The translations under genes and the position numbers were made by a program. Of a stretch of DNA of 60,000 bases, positions 13,101 through 23,574 are shown piece by piece; positions within the stretch are counted from its first letter, which is position 1; each line of letters begins with the position of its first letter. The DNA lies in contig NC_092675.1 in assembly GCF_964355755.1 (NCBI RefSeq), positions 7,414,312-7,474,311 on the forward strand, in the 5' to 3' direction. Source of the stretch: Antedon mediterranea. Taxonomy: Eukaryota > Echinodermata > Crinoidea > Comatulida > Antedonidae. The notes under the pieces were generated by a model that saw only the letters and a list, made by a program, of their open reading frames with translations, searched no databases and had not been told where the DNA came from.

Positions 13101-16100
13101 CAGTACCTTGGTATTGGCAGTCAAGTACATTAACGATTTAAGCTTCTGGTCCACTCCATTAACATCAACCAAAAAAGTACCAAACTTTTTCTTGTGTTCT
13201 ACTTCACACATCATCGTAAACGTGCCTATGATTGTGGGCAATTTTTGACATGTACACAAATGTAACATATTGAGTCGCAAGACTTAAGTCTGTTATAAAA
13301 ATGTATTTATTTCTCAGGTTGTACTGCCAGTGGCTTTTGTCTGTATCTCCATGTTATTTGCATTCATCGTTCCTCCGCTTACTCAACCACAACCTCTTGC
13401 TTTGGTGCCGTGGAATTATGAGCCAAATAACGTCTTCTACAGCAATGATGCGCCAGCAAATTCGTTCTCAGTCGAAATGGAGGACAATCTTATCAACTAT
13501 CCAGGAATTGGATCTAGGTGTATGGATGGGGATCCAGTGCCGTAAGTTTTATTTTGTTGTGTTGATATTTATAATAGTGGTATCAGTACAACCACAGTTC
13601 GCAAGCGATGGTAGTTTTTAGCACATAAATGTTGATGTTGATGATTTTGATAAAAATAGCAGTATAGTCATTTTTCATGATCGTAAAACCAAAGAAAACA
13701 ACCAAAGAAAAAGATTCATTTTGTTTCACTTTCACAAATTGTTTTGTTTGTCCAACTTAACATTATTCATATCTTAAATATATTCAAATAAGTATTTTTA
13801 ATTTCTAGAGATAAACCATGTGATCGAGAAACTTCTAGCATGTGGAAAAAATCCAATCAGTCAAAAGACACGTCACAAGAATGCAACTGTGAATCTGGTT
13901 ATCAGATGTGCCCCTCTGGAGCTGAAGGTCCAGAACCACCTCACCGTGTGACTGAAACAACAGACACCCTATATAATCTTACAAGTAGAAACATCAGTAA
14001 TTATCTAGTCAAGACAATGGAAGAGTTCATATTAAAAAGGTAAGTCATAGGTTTGTGTTTAATATTTAGATATAGATATCAGTAAATAGTGGAGTTGTGG
14101 CTTGGTGGTTGTTATGCTTGTCTACCAATCCAAGTGTCCTTGGTTCAAGCCCTGTCATATAATAGGACTTTTTTCTAATGACAAATGAAAATTCCACTCC
14201 CACTACACTTTATGTAGACATCTTGTGTATATGTTTGTCAGGATTGCCACCTTTAAGAGGGATAGTGAATCAATTTGCTTGTAGTTATCCTTGGCAATTA
14301 TATTTATTTTTTTATTTATATTTGCCTAAAATATATAAAAACCAAAAAACAAACAAAAACAATTCATATACACTGCCAAATAACACATGTAAATTTTTCA
14401 CTGGCCAACAATTCCGCATTTCTGCATCCCTGATTCAGACTACACATATCCAGATCAAATACACATTTTTGCTGGCAGTGTAAAAGAACTATAAATTGAC
14501 ATGTTTAATTCCCAGTGATATAGTTTAAACCGATTAGGTCAGTAAGCATTCCCCGACTGTCTCTGCAAGTGCAAATTTTTATGTTTTGTTTTTTTGTCCA
14601 GTAATCCTGACAAATTAATTTAAATTCTGATTTTTTAGGTGAACTGAACTAATATTTTACATTTCTAAATTTCAGGTTTGGTGGATTTAGTTTTCTGGAA
14701 ATTGCTGATTTCTCAAATCTAACTAGGAATGTTAGCAATGAGATCATTGCCAACATATCTGAAACAGATTTCAAGACATTGTTTCCAGAAGCTGTAAGTA
14801 TTCTAAATGAATTCTTAAGCTCTGTCTACAATATCAAAGTTTATGTGACAAAAAAATGCCCATATATGAACATGATGATGTCATATCACTACCATAATTG
14901 GGCATTATCACTGTTATATTTGGGCACTTGTTCTGTCAAACTAGTTTGATAGTGTAGACAGAGCTTTAGTCAACTAGAAATGTTGAAATAACACAAGCAA
15001 ATTATCATATACCTTATCAACAGTTAAGTTCTAAATTGCGATTTGTATACAAACATTTATTACAATCAATCAATCAATCAATGAATTTAAAAACTGGATT
15101 CAAATGTATTATTGGTATCAATTTGTATTTTATTTATTTCAGGACCCAGATTTAATACCATCTGTTGACACAGTGAAAGAGATATATGATGTATTAGAAG
15201 AATTAACAGAACGTTATAATGCAAAGGTAATTGTGACTAGTTATGTCATGCTAGATATAGAACCTGTGGTTAACTGCACTGTGTGTTGCAGTTTTAGTTA
15301 TTTAATCATGTTTAATCTCATTAGAACATATGGGACTCCTATAGTGTCTATAATAAAGTTATTGATCTGGTAGGGTAGTTTCGAAGGGTTTTATATGAAC
15401 ACAGGAATACCCTATTCTTTTTGAAAAATGAACTGGGTTCTTTTAAGTGCATACAAGGAATTTTCATTGTCACAGTCACCAGAAGCGAGGAGAGCCTTGC
15501 ACCTTTGCAGATATTAGGGACTTTACGAAACACGACCGTTAGGGGAGGATGACGAATATCCTGTGTTCGCTAGAGCATAAAATCATATACAGTCAACATA
15601 GCCGTTTATTAGTTCCGCACCCTTGCACGAAGACGACGACCGGCAGTATATCTCTCCGATCCTTCCCCTGTCTCAGAGCGCGGGACGCTTCTGAATCGCT
15701 TGGCTCTAGGCATAGAAGCATAGGCCTAGCCTTCCTAAGCTAGCCATTTGAACCCAATAAAAATGTTATTTCATTAAAGAATTAAATTAAAGCTTCAAAT
15801 AGTATTTAGAGTTTAGATTGTGTTTAGGTGTAATTTGAACTGTATATTTAAGGTTATATACATTCTCCGTAAACAGGAAAATGGCAACTTTATCGTCCTC
15901 AAAAAGCTAAGACGACGCAATATCACGCTAAACACTGCCCACTTTGTTAAAGCTCATGCATAAATTATTGATGAGCACTGTCCTGTGGCTTCCCGTCGTG
16001 TTTTGTAAAGTCCCTATTATGACTGGTTTGGTGTACCCCTGTCACAACAGCTTGATACTGATACAAGATAATGTTAATATATTTTTAACTCTATTTGTAA

Positions 16101-19100
16101 TTTCTTTTTAAAGGTTTGGTGGAATAATAACGGTTGGCATGCACTACCTACATACATCAACGTGATGAGTAACATGTTGTACAGAGCAAAATTAAATACG
16201 TCCCAGCGTAGTTCACATGGAATTACAGTATATAACCATCCACTCAACTACACACAGCTACAGCTGAATGAAAAAGCATTGTAAGTAGTTTTGATGATTT
16301 CAAGGCTAGTTGAGTTTGCTGGTGATATCTAATCAGGAAGCCATTTTTTTTATTTACGAAAAGAAATATCGCAACCAGGAATGGATCCTTTATTTGTGGG
16401 TGTCTTTCGTTTCATTTATTTCCACTCGTTTAAATGTATTTAAACAAACATACGTATACAGTGTATAATATATGGGTGGAAGGAGGTCACAGTAAGTTCA
16501 TTGAACTTTAAATCGTGACCTGCGTGTTAGGTTATGGTAGTGATAAGTGTACAATAAATTCATGCTTCCTTTTTTTAGGCTTCGTAGTTCAATAGAAGTT
16601 TTAGTAGCAACCTTTGTGGTCTTTGCAATGGCATTTATTCCGTCCAGCTTTATTGTGTTTTTGATTGGTGAACGAACGAGCAAAGCCAAACATCTACAGC
16701 TGGTCAGTGGCATCAATCCTACCATCTATTGGGTAGCAAACTTCTGCTGGGATTTGGTGAGTTATCTTTCTTTTTATTACCTCCGACAAGGTGGTTATAA
16801 TTATATTATTTTGATTATATACCAATGGTTAAATAATACATTAGTAATGTATCCTTTCCAACACCAATGATGTAATTGTAACACAATCGACGATAAAATG
16901 ATCATAATACTGTAGCTCATTAGGTGAATATGAACTCTCTTAAATTGTAAATGAACTACTTTGAATGTTTGGATTCCTGTACTGAAACCATGTAGTAAAG
17001 CTCAAGAAATTTTATTTTTTCTATCTTATAATACTGTACTCTGATTATACAGTGGAGGACACCTTCAGGACCCAACATAGATGTGTCCCCTTAATAGGGG
17101 TTAACCATAGTGTTAAACAATATATTGCCTCTCATTCATTTCACATGAAACTGTCCTCTTTATAATAATTGTCTTCCTGACTGTCAATTAATAATTCAAG
17201 TATTAATAAATACTGTTTACATTTTGTAGATAAACTATGCCGTTCCAGCTTGCTTAGTGATCTGTGTGTTCCTCATATTTCAACAAGACTCCTATGTTGG
17301 ACCTAAAAATTTTCCATGCTTAGTTCTACTATTGATGTTATACGGGTAAGTTGAGAGCCAGTCAAAATACATACATAATAATGAACTATTGTTGAATTTG
17401 TATTTTGTATGTGTATGGCCCTAGGGAAGAACAACCATGTGCTGATCTGGGCCTCCATGGATAGATTAAATTGTTGAAACTCATTAAAAGATTTTTCACA
17501 CTGCTGCTCTAGCCCGCTACGTCCCATTAGGACTACTCAATCAGAAGCTAAAGCAAGCAGCAGTTATAGTTCTAAGGACAGACAGTTTTGTGAAAATGGA
17601 AACTCCACTATGATTTATTGATTCACAGTAGACCCAAAAAACGTCTGGGAAAGAGTCTATTAGGACATGTCATGCTAAAATTACAAATCCCTAAGCATTT
17701 CTGGTATATTCACTGTCAGATATTCATTGAATTATTATCGAAACAGTCCATTAAAGTTTGTGTTTGTAATAGGATACTTCACAATTGAAATATCTAGGGT
17801 GATGAAGTGACCCCCAGATTTGACCTTAGCAATAAAATTAACTAAAGTGACAGAAATTGAGTATTCACTTCTGTAACAAAAATATAATATTTATTCACAT
17901 ATAAAAAAAGAAAAGAAACCCAAAAACCATTGTCTGACAGACAATTTAAGTATTTGTTGCTTTAAATTACATTTTTTTCAGGTAAAATAACTATTATGTG
18001 ACAATAAAATGACACATTAAAAAACATTTGAAATAAAAAATATTTTTCAATAAGCGAGCAGCGTTTTTTGTAAGAAATATTTCTTGTTTAAATAGCCAGC
18101 ACTAAACAATAGCAATAGGAAGTGTAGTTAGTTAGCCTAATTTAACACCACTATTCACATATTGTTGCATTTCATTAAGTGTCATAAAAATCTTTTTCTT
18201 TATCGTGTAGTTGGGCTATAACACCCCTTATGTACCCTGCTACGTTTGTGTTCAGCGTGCCTAGTACAGCCTATGTTGCTCTTGCATGTACCAATGTCGT
18301 CATTGGCATTGTTACTATGTCTGCAACATTCATTCTGGAGTTTTTATCAGATGATGAGGTGAGTAGTATTAGGAAATATTGTACATAAATAATAACTATA
18401 CGATAACCCATCTATACTGCCTTTGATGAAAATGATATTTTCTTATCTCCAATCAAATAATTAGTAAGAGCAATAATATCATGACGATGCAACAATGTCA
18501 TTTCATTGGATTTGAAAAACATTATTTTTATTAAAGTTCTAGTATGATAGTTTTTCGAATTTTGTTGTATGTAAGACAAATGTATGTTTATCCATTTACT
18601 GTACTAGTGTCGCAGCCTTAACCCCTAACCATTTTAACGTCTCAATACAATAATATTGTGACGATACAACAATGTCATTGCTGGGAAACATATGTAAGCC
18701 AGTGAGTATTGGATTACAATAATACTTTTCTTTTATTATATATAAAGCATTTACAAAATGTTAACAACATTTTGAAGTCGATATTCTTGGTATTACCTCA
18801 ATACTGTCTTGGAAGGGGCTTAATAGACATGGCAACCAATCAACTGTATGCAGAAACATTTTCCAAATATAGTAAGCAAACCAACGAAATTTTTTTTTAT
18901 CTCCCTGAAGTGAATCACTTTCAATATAAATGGATTCAGTTGGACAATTATATTAATAAGCATTTGAAAATTAAGATTTTGTGTAATGAAATATTTAATG
19001 TTGCTTTCTTGTCTTGCTAAAAATTACTACAGACTCAAAATATAAATACAATTATATACATAATTATGCAATTTCTACTACTCATTTTATGATCAATAGA

Positions 19101-22100
19101 AAACAAAATTGAGGCCTAATATGTATTGTGAAAACAACTGTTTTGCATTGACATTAACTTGAATTGTTTTAACATATTTGTAGCTGGTTTCTATAACTTT
19201 AGCAGTCCGCTTGAATGGGATCTAGTTGGACGCAACTTGTTTGCATTGTTGATCCAGGGTTTTGTCTTCTTTGCATTCACTTTACTCATTCAGTACAACT
19301 TTTTCATCAAACCAAGGTAAACACTTTTTGTTTTTTTTCTTCTTAAATTAAATTTCACTTCTTAAGATGCAGGTGGATTTAACAGAAAATTATGCCATGT
19401 CATAAATACATACTTTGTTATGTTTGTGTTAGGGCCCATTTAAACTAGGACGATAACAATCGACGATAAATATATAAGCATCCAGTTTGTTTACGTAAAA
19501 AAGAAATTAGAAAGGTTTTCGTTCTAGGACTATATGATAATCATTTATGCTGTCTTTGATAAAAATAATATTTTAAAAATTCCAATCAAATGACGTCATG
19601 ATAAATAAAAACAATAAAAACGTTGCATTGTCACGATATTATTGCTCTTGCTAATCATGACGTCATTTGATTGAACGTGTGAAAATATCATTTTCATCAA
19701 AGGAAGCATAGATGGTTATTCTATAGTTCTAGAATGAAAAGTTTTTATATTTCTTTTGTTTTATGTATGAAAAATGCATATTTGTCTATTTATCGTTGAT
19801 TGTTATCGTCTTAGTGTATAATGGGCCTTTAGAAAGTATGAATAGAAGAGAATCATTCATGATACCAGTTTGTTTTAATTGCTCTTGTCTGCTCACTTCT
19901 TCCTGGAATTTTATTATTTTTGTTTTCACACATGATGTAAGGAATACATACAATAGAATAGAATACAGTATTTTAATTAGATCTTCAAAATATATATATT
20001 TAACTGGCTAATTTGTCTTCAGACATATTAAACCTCAAAAGAAAAACAAAGAAGAAGAGGAAGACATAGATGTTGCAAGAGAAAGACAAAGAGTCCTTTC
20101 AGGGCAGGCTTCTGGTGATCTAATGAGATTAGAAAACCTTACTAAGGTAATAATTGAATCTCTATATGCATGGTCAATCATTTCAATGTATCGTTTGGTC
20201 AACTCTCCCATTACCAGACACCTTTGGGATTTGCTGTTGTGACTGGTTTTCCAGAAAGTCTGGTATTCAGAATGTGTTTTTAATGGTAAAAAGGGAAATT
20301 GGGACCCTTTGGACTTAGAGAATTGTCTGGTTTTCATAGGGTTCGGTATTGACGAATTTGAAACAAAATTTTGTCATATATACATATTGTACAATTGTTT
20401 AGTTTTTTTTAAATCAATAGAACTTAAATTTATTTCTTTTTCAAGGTATACCGTGTGTCCAGAGGTTCTTACAATCTCGCCGTTGATGGTATAACATTTG
20501 GAATTCCAAAAGGAGAGGTATTACTCATGAACAATATATCTTTTTCTCATTTTTATTTTTCGTATTTACATCATATTTTAACTAAAGTGCCTAGTCAAAT
20601 AGCTATGGGATTAAGGTAGAGGCGCCATTACCGTACCTAAATAGCCATCGGGGCCGATTCTCTCCTAGTTCTGGTGATGAAACAAGTCTTCTAAAATAAG
20701 GACTATAAATCGTACGTCCAGTTTACACAGATTGTCCGTGTGCACTTTAAAGAACCCAGTTTATTATTCTAGATGAGTAGGAAGTTACCCCGGTGAACTG
20801 GTTCACAAAATAGCCCCTGGTTCAGGGGGATTACCACCGATAGGGCAGTTATTAATTTACTTTTATTAATTCTTAGCCACATGTGCCTAAATACATAAAT
20901 ATAAAAAATGAATAGATGAAAATATAAAAGTGTATTTATTGCATTGCAGTGTTTTGGCCTACTGGGTGTAAATGGAGCAGGTAAAACAACTACCTTTAAG
21001 ATGTTAACAGGAGACACAGATGTGACCAGTGGCACGGCGTTTGTCAATTCCTACAGCATCTTAACTGAGATGCGCAAAGTAAATCAAAATATGGGTTACT
21101 GCCCTCAGTTTGATGCACTTGATCAACTACTCACTGGGAGGGAACATTTAGAATTCTATGCAAGATTACGAGGGGTACCTGAAGAGGATATTAAAAAGGT
21201 AAGTAAAGTATAGCATTATTGTGCAGTAACTCTAATTTGTTGATAAATCATATATATGTTTATAAATGCATGGTTGATCTTGTTACATTTTGTTTAATAA
21301 CCTTGCCTTTTAGGAGGCTGATAATGGAATCAAGAATCTCGGTCTTATTCAATATGCTGATAAATCAGCTGGTAGCTACAGTGGAGGGAACAAACGTAAA
21401 CTCTCAACAGCTATTGCGCTCATTGGTGATCCTGCAATTGTCTTCTTGGACGAGCCGACGACCGGTATGGATCCAAAGGCTCGTCGTTTCTTGTGGAACT
21501 GTATCACGCGTATGGTGAAAGATGGCCGTTCAGTCATCCTAACGTCTCATAGTATGGAAGAATGTGAGGCGTTGTGTACTCGTATTGCTATCATGGTCAA
21601 TGGTAGATTTAAATGCTTGGGTAGTATCCAACATCTTAAGAATAAGTAAGTATCTTTACCTAAATCTTTTATAGGAATTACATTATTTATTACAATACTT
21701 AACTCTTACTTTGTTATTTTCCAGACACAATAATCATAAAGTGCTAAATAAAATTGATTTGTGTATGGAAATTGACATTTTAAATTATAAAATTTAAAAT
21801 TGTTATTTTTCATGATATGATTAAAGTAGTAAACATTCATTGACTAGTAAAAAATATATTTATATTTTTTTGGTTGATTCCATTTTTTACTTTATTTATT
21901 CATTCAAATATGTATGTTAATTTTTTGTTAATAATCTGATGAAATAGAACCCAACAATTGTTGCCTGAATAGTGGTTTGACTAGTGTTAAAAACTCCGGA
22001 TAGATATAGTGGTATCCTAAAGGATGGAATATACATTAAATATTTCCACCTCGAATGGTTAATCTAAGTAAAAAATGTTCTTCTAGGTTTGGGGATGGTT

Positions 22101-23574
22101 ACACAATTACAATAAGAGTGGGAGGAGATCAACCGCAACTACGACCAGTGATAGACTTTATGACCCAGGCCTTCCCGCAGGCTGTACTCAAAGAATTTCA
22201 TCATAACATGATGGAATTTCAGATACCCTCACCAAAGACATTCCTTTCAAAACTCTTTGGCAAGTTAGAGTCTTACAAGGAGCAGTTGAACATTGAAGAC
22301 TACTCAGTCAGTCAGACAACTCTAGATCAGGTATTTACATACCAATTATTGTGTCCTGTGGTTAAAAATGTAATATTAATCATCCTCGAATTCAGATTAT
22401 GTCCTCAATAGACCCACGACAGCCACAGTGCAGCAAGGACATATCATGATCAGCACACTGGTAGATTTTCTCTACACTTTATAGAATAGTGTATTATATA
22501 AATTAATATAACATTTTATAAGCCTGTAATGAAGCAGGGTTTGAAACTGAGAAAACACTTTGTTAGCTTGAGAATAATAATATGACTTAGTAAACGCAAC
22601 ATCTGTGAACGTTTTTGAAGGAAAATTGGACAAGTATTGGTCAAATAAGGACTTTAATACCATTCTGGGCTTTGAAGTATAACTGACTGTGGGTCACAAG
22701 AGGAAAACTATCCTATGTAATATATACCCACACACATGAAGTTTCAAGTCTTTATTGTGCATTGTCACAGGACCAACAGATTTACATCCAATCTGAAGGA
22801 CGATGTAATGAGAATAAAGTATCTTGCCTAAGGCTACAAGCAATTTAACAGGTCTTGAACCCTTGCCTCTTGTATTTGGTATTGAATAAATGAAAGTTAT
22901 AAACTTATTTGTATCTCAATCTATCATCATTATGCAAATACTTGATTATTTTCAGGTTTTTATAAGCTTTGCTAAGCAACAGAAAACAGGGGATGAATTA
23001 GCGTTTAATGCAGATAATACAGCACATGATGAACCTGTATCAAATCAAATACAACTCACCTCAGGTAAGCTGTCTAGCTAACATGCTGTATGATCTAGGC
23101 CTAATTTGTACTGTCATTTATGAACAGTAGATTGCTGTGTTATTCTTGTTCTGTAAAATGTACTCAAACTGTAGCTTGGTTGTTATTCATGATGGCATTC
23201 AGGGTTTCGTTATAACGAAAACTGATGTTTCATTCTCTAGCTTTCGCTGGTCAACCGAAAGCTAGAGAATTAAACATAAGTTTTTCATTTTATTCAATTT
23301 ATTGTTGGATCATCAAAAAAGGAAATCCTATAAATTACTAATAAGAGATCCAGATGAACCTTTTCACAAATTATTTACATTACTTTATGTTCTCTTTTCA
23401 GATGGAGTACGATTTCACAATCGGCAAGTATCAGTAGAGGACTACAGTGGGTATTCCAACCCATTGTACAGTCAGACCATACCAGCAGCTGAACGGCCTA
23501 GAAACCCTCACGGCTTCAGTAACCCATTGTATGCAGTTGGCAACCAAACAAAAAATGACTCATCAGAATGCTGA
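1215..23574 (+). CDS. ABCA1-like: ABCA-subfamily lipid transporter (ABCA1/4/7 type), 5' partial, 33 exons
   Basis: Full-size ABCA exporter; relatives move phospholipid, sterol or retinoid from the cytoplasmic leaflet using ATP. Exons: 1215-1308, 1936-2047, 2738-2917, 3454-3676, 4127-4348, 4724-4931, 7068-7181, 7372-7552, 8170-8301, 8550-8686, 9001-9138, 9527-9768, 9883-10003, 10489-10706, 11284-11458, 12647-12801, 13318-13541, 13809-14039, 14676-14793, 15143-15226, 16114-16280, 16579-16756, 17230-17345, 18211-18358, 18748-18871, 19184-19316, 20023-20146, 20446-20517, 20950-21198, 21314-21645, 22087-22330, 22956-23064, 23402-23574. They join without phase conflict into 1825 residues plus TGA. 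Both NBDs have intact Walker A, Q-loop, signature, Walker B and switch His. The N-terminus, TM1 and most of ECD1 lie upstream of the window. ABCA1 itself is about 2260 residues. Whether it is closest to ABCA1, ABCA4 or ABCA7 cannot be settled by eye; an invertebrate co-orthologue is likely. Confidence 0.95.
1640..1865 (-). repeat. tRNA-derived SINE in ABCA intron
   Basis: Longer relative of the piece at 950-1055. On the minus strand it has an A-box TGGCGCAGTATGTTGG and a B-box GGTTCGAATCC; the rest is the SINE body. It lies just upstream of the ABCA exon at 1936. Confidence 0.55.
4932..7067. other. ABCA intron (2.1 kb) with retroelement debris
   Basis: Largest intron of the visible ABCA gene. 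It contains the minus-strand retrotransposon fragment listed at 5640-6027 and, at about 6070-6200, a stretch built on GGGACA and GGGGACATC words that resembles pieces at 10267-10345 and 17050-17110. No further exon could be supported. Confidence 0.6.
5640..6027 (-). pseudogene. Non-LTR retrotransposon reverse-transcriptase tail, frameshifted
   Basis: Read on the minus strand, the sequence gives a [10 protein letters not shown] segment and then, after a frame change near 5790, a [19 protein letters not shown]-type segment. This order is typical of the C-terminal end of LINE-type (CR1/RTE-like) ORF2 proteins. It is 5'-truncated, frameshifted and has no catalytic domain, so it is a dead insertion within the ABCA intron. 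Confidence 0.65.
7372..9768 (+). CDS. ABCA exons 8-12: first nucleotide-binding domain
   Basis: Exon 7372-7552 ends in Walker [11 protein letters not shown] (residues 435-444 of the visible protein). Exon 8170-8301 has the Q-loop CPQHNVLFD. The signature is [10 protein letters not shown] across the 8686/9001 junction. Exon 9001-9138 has the Walker [13 protein letters not shown]. Exon 9527-9768 has the switch region STHHMDEAD. All catalytic residues are present, so this half-site should hydrolyse ATP. The five exons are interrupted by a MITE (8792-8959) and a SINE-like stretch (9236-9420). Confidence 0.95.
8792..8959. mobile_element. TTAA-flanked MITE, 'CTGTCTACACTATCAAA' family
   Basis: TTAA at 8792-8795 and 8956-8959 bracket an element with about 20-bp terminal inverted repeats beginning GCCCTGTCTACACTATCAAA. 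The interior repeats CATATTTGGGCA and CACTACCATATTT words. The TTAA target suggests mobilisation by a piggyBac-like transposase. Family members are at 14815, 41232 and 41800. Confidence 0.8.
9236..9420 (+). repeat. SINE-body-like repeat in ABCA intron
   Basis: Contains CCTTCGGATGGGCCTTTAAG and GTTAAAGAACCTG stretches like those shared by SINE bodies at 20625-20840 and 56680-56970. No A/B boxes are visible, so it is a truncated or distantly related copy. Open frames on both strands here are accidental. Confidence 0.4.
9883..12801 (+). CDS. ABCA exons 13-16: post-NBD1 regulatory linker
   Basis: Exons 9883-10003, 10489-10706, 11284-11458 and 12647-12801. The second encodes the [17 protein letters not shown] and [11 protein letters not shown] landmarks that follow NBD1 in ABCA1. 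The third begins [12 protein letters not shown] and runs into a poorly conserved Arg/Ser and Asp-rich stretch. The fourth ends in [20 protein letters not shown], the elbow before TM7. The linker is where phosphorylation sites lie in vertebrate ABCA1; whether this holds here is unknown. Confidence 0.9.
10075..10256. mobile_element. Near-perfect hairpin MITE in ABCA intron 13
   Basis: The two arms are inverted copies: the outer ends read AATAAGGTTTATCGCAAAT and its complement, and an inner arm of about 30 bp around GGGAAGGGTTTGGGAGCAAT is exactly complementary. The loop is about 20 nt. Such a foldback is typical of a small non-autonomous DNA transposon. The target duplication could not be assigned. 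Confidence 0.75.
12357..12451 (+). other. Possible alternative or poison exon of the ABCA gene
   Basis: A good acceptor (TTGCAG) at 12356 is followed by an open frame in phase with the preceding exon (phase 1). It is rich in Asp, Glu and His, then ends in TAA at 12449-12451. No GT donor in the required phase occurs before the stop. Skipping it joins 11458 to 12647 perfectly. It may be an alternative terminal or NMD exon, or chance; acidic content recalls the variable linker of ABCA1. Confidence 0.25.
13318..16280 (+). CDS. ABCA exons 17-21: TM7 and second extracellular domain
   Basis: Exon 13318-13541 begins with a hydrophobic TM7 helix ([20 protein letters not shown]) and continues into ECD2. 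Exon 13809-14039 is cysteine-rich ([20 protein letters not shown]) and carries [10 protein letters not shown], matching ABCA1 ECD2. Exons 14676-14793 and 15143-15226 are poorly conserved. Exon 16114-16280 has [17 protein letters not shown] and YNHPLNYT. The paired cysteines probably form ECD1-ECD2 disulfides as in ABCA1 (inference). Confidence 0.92.
14091..14300 (+). repeat. tRNA-derived SINE
   Basis: Plus-strand A-box-like TGGCTTGGTGGTTGTTATG and B-box-like GGTTCAAGCCC are spaced as in a tRNA and followed by a T-rich body. Stem pairing is poor. It lies in the intron between ABCA exons 13809-14039 and 14676-14793. Confidence 0.5.
14815..14968. mobile_element. TTAA-type MITE, 'CTGTCTACACTATCAAA' family
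   Basis: Second member of the family at 8792. Left flank TTAA then GCTCTGTCTAC; right end GTAGACAGAGC then TTTA. About 146 bp lie between flanks. It sits in an ABCA intron. Confidence 0.8.
15516..16015. mobile_element. 500-bp TIR element, AGGGACTTTAC termini
   Basis: The left end AGGGACTTTACGAAACACGA is repeated inverted at the right end with one mismatch in the first 20 bases. ATT lies directly outside both ends. The interior is notably GC-richer than the surrounding intron (about 15600-15740) and has no convincing transposase, so it is non-autonomous. It fills most of the intron between ABCA exons 15143-15226 and 16114-16280. Confidence 0.75.
16579..19316 (+). CDS. ABCA exons 22-26: TMD2 helices
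   Basis: Five exons give the hydrophobic block of TMD2. Exon 16579-16756 has [20 protein letters not shown] then [11 protein letters not shown]. 17230-17345 and 18211-18358 carry further helices ([12 protein letters not shown]). 18748-18871 has the conserved CLGRGLIDM. 19184-19316 has [12 protein letters not shown] and the last helix, ending in FFIKPR before NBD2. The order matches TM8-TM12 of ABCA1. Confidence 0.93.
17346..18210. repeat. ABCA intron with dispersed-repeat pieces
   Basis: Positions 17508-17690 match 36295-36480 closely (GCTAAAGCAAGCAGCAGTTA and AAAAAACGTCTGGGAAA are shared). Positions about 17920-18020 resemble the body of the short AGATGTATTGTCC MITE at 26169-26502 but lack its ends. 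No exon is visible. Confidence 0.55.
19431..19830. mobile_element. 400-bp TIR element with ACGATAACAATC arms
   Basis: Terminal inverted repeats of about 43 bp start GGGCCCATT and include GACGATAACAATCGACGATA on the left, with the inverted match on the right. A second inverted pair inside surrounds AATGACGTCAT. A diverged copy of the interior appears at about 18395-18560. No target duplication was recognised. Non-autonomous. Confidence 0.7.
20023..22330 (+). CDS. ABCA exons 27-31: second nucleotide-binding domain
   Basis: Exon 20023-20146 is a Lys/Glu-rich bridge with [14 protein letters not shown], as in ABCA1. Exon 20950-21198 has Walker [11 protein letters not shown] (residues 1463-1472 of the visible protein) and the Q-loop [16 protein letters not shown]. 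Exon 21314-21645 has the signature [10 protein letters not shown], Walker [14 protein letters not shown] and the switch [15 protein letters not shown]. Exon 22087-22330 ends with [13 protein letters not shown]. All ATPase residues are intact. Exon 20446-20517 carries [20 protein letters not shown]. Confidence 0.95.
20625..20840 (+). repeat. SINE of the tRNA-Leu/Ser-like family (plus-strand copy)
   Basis: Shares TTCTGGTG, ACAAGTCTTCT, AAGGACTATAAA, GTGCACTTTAAAGAACC and GTTACCCCGGTG, in that order, with the reverse complement of 56680-56970. The tRNA-like head is degraded here. It lies between the ABCA exons ending at 20517 and starting at 20950. Confidence 0.65.
22742..22866 (-). repeat. Degraded SINE fragment
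   Basis: The AAGTATCTTGCCTAAGGCTA segment followed by TCTTGAACCC matches the SINE copies at 950 and 1640. The tRNA-like part is truncated. Confidence 0.4.
22956..23574 (+). CDS. ABCA exons 32-33: C-terminal tail with two NPLY motifs
   Basis: Exon 22956-23064 begins VFISFAKQQ, matching the VFVNFA motif near the C-terminus of ABCA1. Exon 23402-23574 is unlike vertebrate ABCA1. It has no PDZ-ligand ending and instead encodes GYSNPLY and GFSNPLY, two NPxY-type motifs 29 residues apart, then ends ...SSEC before TGA. NPxY motifs commonly bind PTB-domain adaptors and clathrin-sorting proteins; use here is inference. The second motif belongs to the repeat unit that continues past the stop. Confidence 0.88.

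Noticed and set aside
15549-15743. GC-richer frame in an ABCA intron suggesting an inserted gene
   Set aside because: It lies wholly within the 500-bp TIR element and shows no domain.
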